Position numbers and translations under genes: made by a program. Shown here in pieces: positions 41,527 to 45,014 of a stretch of 45,014 nucleotides of DNA. Position 1 is the stretch's first letter; every line of letters starts with the position of its first letter. Under the pieces are notes generated by a model that saw only the letters and a program-made list of their open reading frames with translations, ran no database searches and had not been told where the DNA came from. Source of the stretch: Vibrio cholerae (GTDB lineage: Bacteria; Actinomycetota; Actinomycetes; Actinomycetales; Micrococcaceae); assembly GCA_009728235.1 (NCBI GenBank), contig WNZI01000025.1, forward strand, positions 1-45,014, written 5' to 3'.

Positions 41527-42375
41527 ATGGCCACCTCCCTCAGAAACAGCCGCGCCGCTGCACTCCCCGCGAAGCTCTCCCGATCCTGGCTGTTGGCCTC
41601 CGCCGCGTCCGGGGACAACTTCATCCCGGCGCTGACGTCCGAGGCCGACTCCGTGGTCTTCGACATGGAGGACGCCGTTCCGGCAGGGGAGAAGGCGGAA
41701 GCGCGCGAGCGCGTGGTCGAGGCGCTGTCCACGGGCATGACGGCATGGGTCCGGGTCAACGGCATCGAGACCGACTACTGGGCAGAGGACCTCGCCGCGC
41801 TGTCGAAGGCGCCCGGCCTGCGCGGGGTCATGCTCGCGATGACCGAGAAGCCCGAGCAGGTCACGCACACCGCGATGCGACTGCAGGCCGGGACCCCGGT
41901 CCTCGCCCTGGTGGAATCCGCCCTCGGTATCGAGAACGCGACGGCGATCGCCAGTGCCCCCGGCACTTTCCGCCTCGCATTCGGCGTGGGAGACTTCCGC
42001 CGTGACACCGGTGCCTCGGACGATCCGATGGCGCTCGCCTACGCCCGGTCGAAGCTCGTGGTGGCGTCCCGTGTGGGGCAGCTCCCGGGTCCGATCGACG
42101 GTCCTACGGTCGGTGCGCTCGGCGACGAGCTGTTCGAGGCCTGCAAGGTCACCGCATCGATGGGCATGACGGGCAAGCTGTGCCTGCTGACGGACGCCAC
42201 CGACACCATCAACCGGGGACTGTCCCCGAGCGATTCCGAGATCAACTGGGCGGCGGAACTCCTGCGGGAGCACGCAGCGGGAGCCGTGGTGGGCGACGGC
42301 TCGTATCTGCCGCGACTCGCCCGCGCGCAGAAGATCTCCTCGCTGGCGGACTCCTACGGTCTCTGGAACGCCTAG
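41527..42375 (+). CDS. CitE-like / HpcH-HpaI family lyase
   Basis: This is a 282-residue TIM-barrel protein of the citrate-lyase-beta-like group. RSWLLASAASGDNFIPALTS, SVVFDMEDAVPAGEK (acidic metal pair), WVRVNGIET and LALVESALGIENA (metal Glu) are typical. Relatives cleave or form malyl- or citramalyl-type CoA esters or related 3-hydroxy acids. It may act on a breakdown product of the neighbouring aromatic pathways, but this is context only. The message looks leaderless. Confidence 0.85.
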   Translation: MATSLRNSRAAALPAKLSRSWLLASAASGDNFIPALTSEADSVVFDMEDAVPAGEKAEARERVVEALSTGMTAWVRVNGIETDYWAEDLAALSKAPGLRGVMLAMTEKPEQVTHTAMRLQAGTPVLALVESALGIENATAIASAPGTFRLAFGVGDFRRDTGASDDPMALAYARSKLVVASRVGQLPGPIDGPTVGALGDELFEACKVTASMGMTGKLCLLTDATDTINRGLSPSDSEINWAAELLREHAAGAVVGDGSYLPRLARAQKISSLADSYGLWNA

Positions 42376-42381
42376 CCGGGG

Positions 42382-42612
42382 TCAGTAGGCGAGGGAGCGC
42401 TGCTCCGCGCCACTGATCCTGGACGTCCCGCCGCAGTTGGTGCAGACCTGCAGTCGCGTCTTCCTGAGGGTCAGCAGCGGGATGAAGAAGACCGACAGCT
42501 TCGTCTTCCGCTGGACGATCTGCTGCGGGGCGTGCATACCGCAGTACCGGCAGGTGGCGGAGCGCGTGAACTGCAGCTGCTCGCGCGTGGTCAGGCCGAA
42601 GAGGAAGAACAT
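42382..42612 (-). CDS. Zinc-ribbon family protein
   Basis: This is a 76-residue protein. TCRYCG and VCTNCGG give four zinc cysteines separated by a hydrophobic stretch (LSVFFIPLLTLRKTRLQ). The start MFFLFGLTTREQL is usual for this small family of unknown function. AGGA lies close before the ATG. The frame is open upstream, but conservation begins here. Confidence 0.8.
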   Translation of the reverse strand: MFFLFGLTTREQLQFTRSATCRYCGMHAPQQIVQRKTKLSVFFIPLLTLRKTRLQVCTNCGGTSRISGAEQRSLAY

Positions 42613-42747
42613 GGTCCTACCGTAACGGGGCGTGTGGAAATTAGACAGCCCGCTTACTATCTTGTGCCACCACGGTATGAGTGCTTCTCCCCAGGGCTCG
42701 GCCCGCGGTCCGATGTGCGGGCCCGGGCTCTCGGGAAGCATGGAAGC

Positions 42748-43500
42748 ATGACTTCTTCACCATCGTCCGACCCCCTGTCCGCCCATCCGGGTTCGCTCCC
42801 TTCTGCCGTCCTGAGCGCCCGGTCGCTCAGCAAGAGCTACGACTCCACCCGGGCCCTCGCGGAGCTGAGCCTCGACATCCGGCCCGGTGAGTCCGTCGCC
42901 GTGATGGGTCCCTCGGGCGGCGGCAAGACCACGCTGCTGCACTGCCTCGCCGGAATCATCACGCCGGACTCCGGTCAGGTTCTGCTCCACCTCGATGGCA
43001 GGACGACGGACGTGGCCCGACTGTCCGACAGTGAGCGCTCCGCCCTGCGCCGCTCGACCTTCGGCTTCGTCTTCCAGCAGGGACTGCTCATCCCCGAACT
43101 CACGGCCCTAGAGAACGTGGCCGTCGCCCTCATGCTGCTCGGCGTCGACCGCTCCTCCGCCGAGCACTCAGCAGCGCAGTGGCTGGCCGCCCTGGGACTC
43201 GGAGGAATGGAGGACCGGCGGGTGGGGCAGCTCTCCGGCGGCCAGGCCCAGCGCGTCGCCATCGCCCGCGCGCAGGTGTCGGGGGCGAGCGTCATCTTCG
43301 CGGACGAGCCCACCGGTGCACTCGACTCGGGTACCTCGGAGGAGGTCATGGACATCCTCCTCCACTCGACCACCGGCACGGGCAAGACGCTGGTGGTCGT
43401 CACGCACGACGACGACGTCGCCCGCCGCTGCGCACGCACCGTCCGTCTGCGCGACGGCCGAATAGTCAGCGATTCTCTTCGCACCGGCGCTGCGGCATGA
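42748..43500 (+). CDS. ABC transporter ATP-binding protein (MacB/LolD type)
   Basis: This is a 250-residue ATPase with GPSGGGKTT (Walker A), FVFQQGL (Q-loop), LSGGQAQRVAIARA (signature), VIFADEPTGALDSG (Walker B) and VVVTHDDD (switch His). Sequence type and the FtsX-like partner place it with MacB/LolD-type exporters, which often protect against peptides or modify the envelope. Its TGA overlaps the ATG of the permease (ATGA). Confidence 0.93.
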   Translation: MTSSPSSDPLSAHPGSLPSAVLSARSLSKSYDSTRALAELSLDIRPGESVAVMGPSGGGKTTLLHCLAGIITPDSGQVLLHLDGRTTDVARLSDSERSALRRSTFGFVFQQGLLIPELTALENVAVALMLLGVDRSSAEHSAAQWLAALGLGGMEDRRVGQLSGGQAQRVAIARAQVSGASVIFADEPTGALDSGTSEEVMDILLHSTTGTGKTLVVVTHDDDVARRCARTVRLRDGRIVSDSLRTGAAA

Positions 43501-44885
43501 ACGCGCTGGTCCTGCCCCCGGCGCCGGCGCTTCCGGCGACCTCGAACGTTCCCGTGCGTGTTCCACTGCGGCTCGCCTGGATGCTGGCACGCCCGTCAGC
43601 CAACGGACTCTCCGCCGTCGTTCTTCCCGTCACGGCTTTCGCGCTCGTGACGACCCTCCTGCTGACAGTGGTCGCAGGCGGCCTGTCCTTCTTCCAGTGG
43701 CAGGACGGGACGGGGGAGCTGTACCTGGGGCTCGCCGCCATCGCGACGGCGCTGCTCGTGGTCCCCCTCATGACGCTCGGAGGGTCCGCTGCCCGGTTGT
43801 CGGCACGACGCCGCGACGAACGGCTCGCTACCCTGCGCCTGCTCGGGGCTCCGCCGTCGAGCGTGGCGATCATGACGGTGGCGGAGTCGATGCTGCTCGC
43901 TGCGGTCGGGACACTGGCGGGCATCATCGGTCATCTGCTGCTCCTGCCACTGGTGCAGCTGATCCCGTTCAGAGGCGAACCACTCGGAGGCGCGGTGTGG
44001 ATGGGGCCCGGCCCCATCACACTGGTGGCAGCAGGTGTCGTGGTGCTCGCGGCCGTGAGTGCGATGCTCGGTCTGCGCAAGATCGTCATCTCACCACTGG
44101 GCGTACGGACGCGCGCGCAGGCGCCGAAGCTGCACTGGTTGCGAGCCGTGGTCGCGGTTGCCGTCGTCGCCCTCGTGGCACTGGTCATGGGCAACCTCAG
44201 CGGTATCCAGGACTTCGCCACACTGGTGATCGTGATGGCACTGGGCTTCGCCGGGGCACTGGGCATCCTCAACCTGATCGGTCCGTGGGTCATCGGGATA
44301 CTCGCCCGTCGTCAGGCGCGGACAGCCCGGACACCTGAGCGGCTCCTGGCCGCCCGCCAGATCCTGGATTCGCCGAAGGGTGCCTGGCGCCAGGTCAGTG
44401 GTGTGGCGATGACCTGCTTCGTGGCCGTCTTCGGTGGGACGGGTGCTGCACTGATGAACGCCACGGGACCGCTCGAAGGAAGCGAGAGGTTCCTCGGCGA
44501 CGACGTACGCACCGGACTGCTCATCACGATCGTGGCGTCATTCCTGATGGTCGCCTGCTCCGTGGGAGTCAACCAGTCCTCGTTGCTGCTCGATCGCCGC
44601 GAGCTCTACGTGAGCCTCGATCGCCTCGGCATGCCGGCCGAGACCATGAACGCCGCTCGAACCAGGGCGGTGATGTTCCCGTTGATCGTCGTCTCGCTGG
44701 GTAGTGCGTTGACCGCCGTCGTCGTCGTGCTCCCCCTCGCAGGGTTGGCGCTGATCTTCGCGCCACTCTCCGTGGCGGTGATCATCGCCTGCCTGGTGGG
44801 TGGAGTCGGGTTGGTGCTCCTGGGGCTGCGGGCGACGCGTCCGGTCCTGGCGCACATCCTCCGGACGCCCACCGCGGCGCTGTGA
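43497..44885 (+). CDS. FtsX-like ABC permease
   Basis: This is a 462-residue membrane protein with about eight to ten hydrophobic segments and the FtsX-type coupling region (ARRRDERLATLRLLGAPPSS). It forms the exporter together with the upstream ATPase through the ATGA overlap. The substrate is unknown. It is too far from, and unlinked to, the SWDWPK peptide to assume a connection. Confidence 0.9.
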   Translation: MNALVLPPAPALPATSNVPVRVPLRLAWMLARPSANGLSAVVLPVTAFALVTTLLLTVVAGGLSFFQWQDGTGELYLGLAAIATALLVVPLMTLGGSAARLSARRRDERLATLRLLGAPPSSVAIMTVAESMLLAAVGTLAGIIGHLLLLPLVQLIPFRGEPLGGAVWMGPGPITLVAAGVVVLAAVSAMLGLRKIVISPLGVRTRAQAPKLHWLRAVVAVAVVALVALVMGNLSGIQDFATLVIVMALGFAGALGILNLIGPWVIGILARRQARTARTPERLLAARQILDSPKGAWRQVSGVAMTCFVAVFGGTGAALMNATGPLEGSERFLGDDVRTGLLITIVASFLMVACSVGVNQSSLLLDRRELYVSLDRLGMPAETMNAARTRAVMFPLIVVSLGSALTAVVVVLPLAGLALIFAPLSVAVIIACLVGGVGLVLLGLRATRPVLAHILRTPTAAL

Positions 44886-44903
44886 CGCTTCCCCGTTCGG
44901 GTG

Positions 44904-45014
44904 TCAGGGGCGGCGGTAGCGGTTGATCATGGGGCAGTCGAAGGGGTCGCGGGCTGCGAGTCCTACCCGGTTGAGGTAGGAGACGACGGCGCTGTAGGAG
45001 GCGGTGACTCCGAC
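44904..45014 (-). CDS. C-terminal end of an unidentified protein
   Basis: An open frame enters from the right edge and ends in TGA at 44904-44906, convergent with the permease gene 18 bp away. The visible 36 residues include TASYSAVVSYLNRVGLAAR and end in MINRYRRP. The family is not recognised from this piece. Confidence 0.5.
   Translation of the reverse strand, partial: VGVTASYSAVVSYLNRVGLAARDPFDCPMINRYRRP

Noticed and set aside
42748-44885. ABC exporter as the export or immunity system of the SWDWPK peptide
   Set aside because: It lies 40 kb away with unrelated genes between and no shared control sequence.
1-45014. CRISPR arrays, tRNA or rRNA genes, insertion sequences, prophage
   Set aside because: No regularly spaced repeats, no tRNA-like cloverleaf with CCA end, no transposase or phage proteins were found on reading the window.

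Overview
The window is high-GC, gene-dense DNA that reads like a chromosome segment of an actinobacterium, most likely a Micrococcaceae (Arthrobacter-like) soil organism. The reasons are the GC-rich third positions, the actinobacterial forms of L-rhamnose isomerase and alanine dehydrogenase, WYL, PucR, IclR and GntR/FCD regulators, and a homoprotocatechuate 2,3-dioxygenase whose active-site residues match the Arthrobacter/Brevibacterium enzymes position for position. No rRNA, tRNA, CRISPR array, transposase or prophage gene was seen.

Layout. 1-213: start of a PLP aminotransferase running off the left edge. 281-3053: the most unusual locus. It has a TrmB/LuxR-like regulator, a 46-residue secreted-looking peptide ending in SWDWPK-SQPTAG-SWDWPK, a lanthipeptide/thiopeptide-type SpaB_C enzyme split over two overlapping frames, and a coupled 63-residue protein. 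3144-5777: alanine dehydrogenase with a divergent PucR/AdeR-type regulator. 5796-8021: small HTH, zinc-ribbon, membrane and DUF2256/DUF3253 proteins. 8010-14375: L-rhamnose catabolism (rhaB, rhaD/aldolase-dehydrogenase, rhaI, a divergent LacI regulator with two operators, rhaM). 14372-19500: small proteins, VOC proteins, a WYL regulator, a repeat-containing surface protein and a dehydrogenase remnant. 19621-22903: GH65 disaccharide phosphorylase with beta-phosphoglucomutase. 23310-24815: serine hydrolase and a membrane protein. 24905-31296: 4-hydroxyphenylacetate/homoprotocatechuate meta-cleavage operon (hpaG-like FAH-RraA fusion, GntR regulator, hpaE, hpaD, hpaH, hpaI). 31500-36482: divergent flavin hydroxylase, IclR regulator, phenylacetate-CoA ligase, NmrA-like protein. 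36497-37657: XRE regulator and methionine aminopeptidase. 37717-42375: TPP enzyme, MHS-type transporter and CitE-like protein. 42382-45014: zinc ribbon, ABC exporter pair and an unidentified gene end.

How the genes work together. The hpa operon and the transporter about 10 kb away share an identical 20-bp promoter/operator block (TAGCAT -10 followed by TCGTATACGA, each with a TTGAC -35 at 17 bp). This argues that they form one regulon under the GntR protein and that the transporter imports the aromatic substrate. The rhamnose genes form a classical LacI-controlled unit.

A caution that affects the whole annotation: at least eight genes can only be read through if a single missing base is restored, always in the same direction and usually in a GC-rich or homopolymer stretch. 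This looks more like systematic deletion error in the assembly than real gene decay. It also means that the split in the SpaB_C gene may be artificial.
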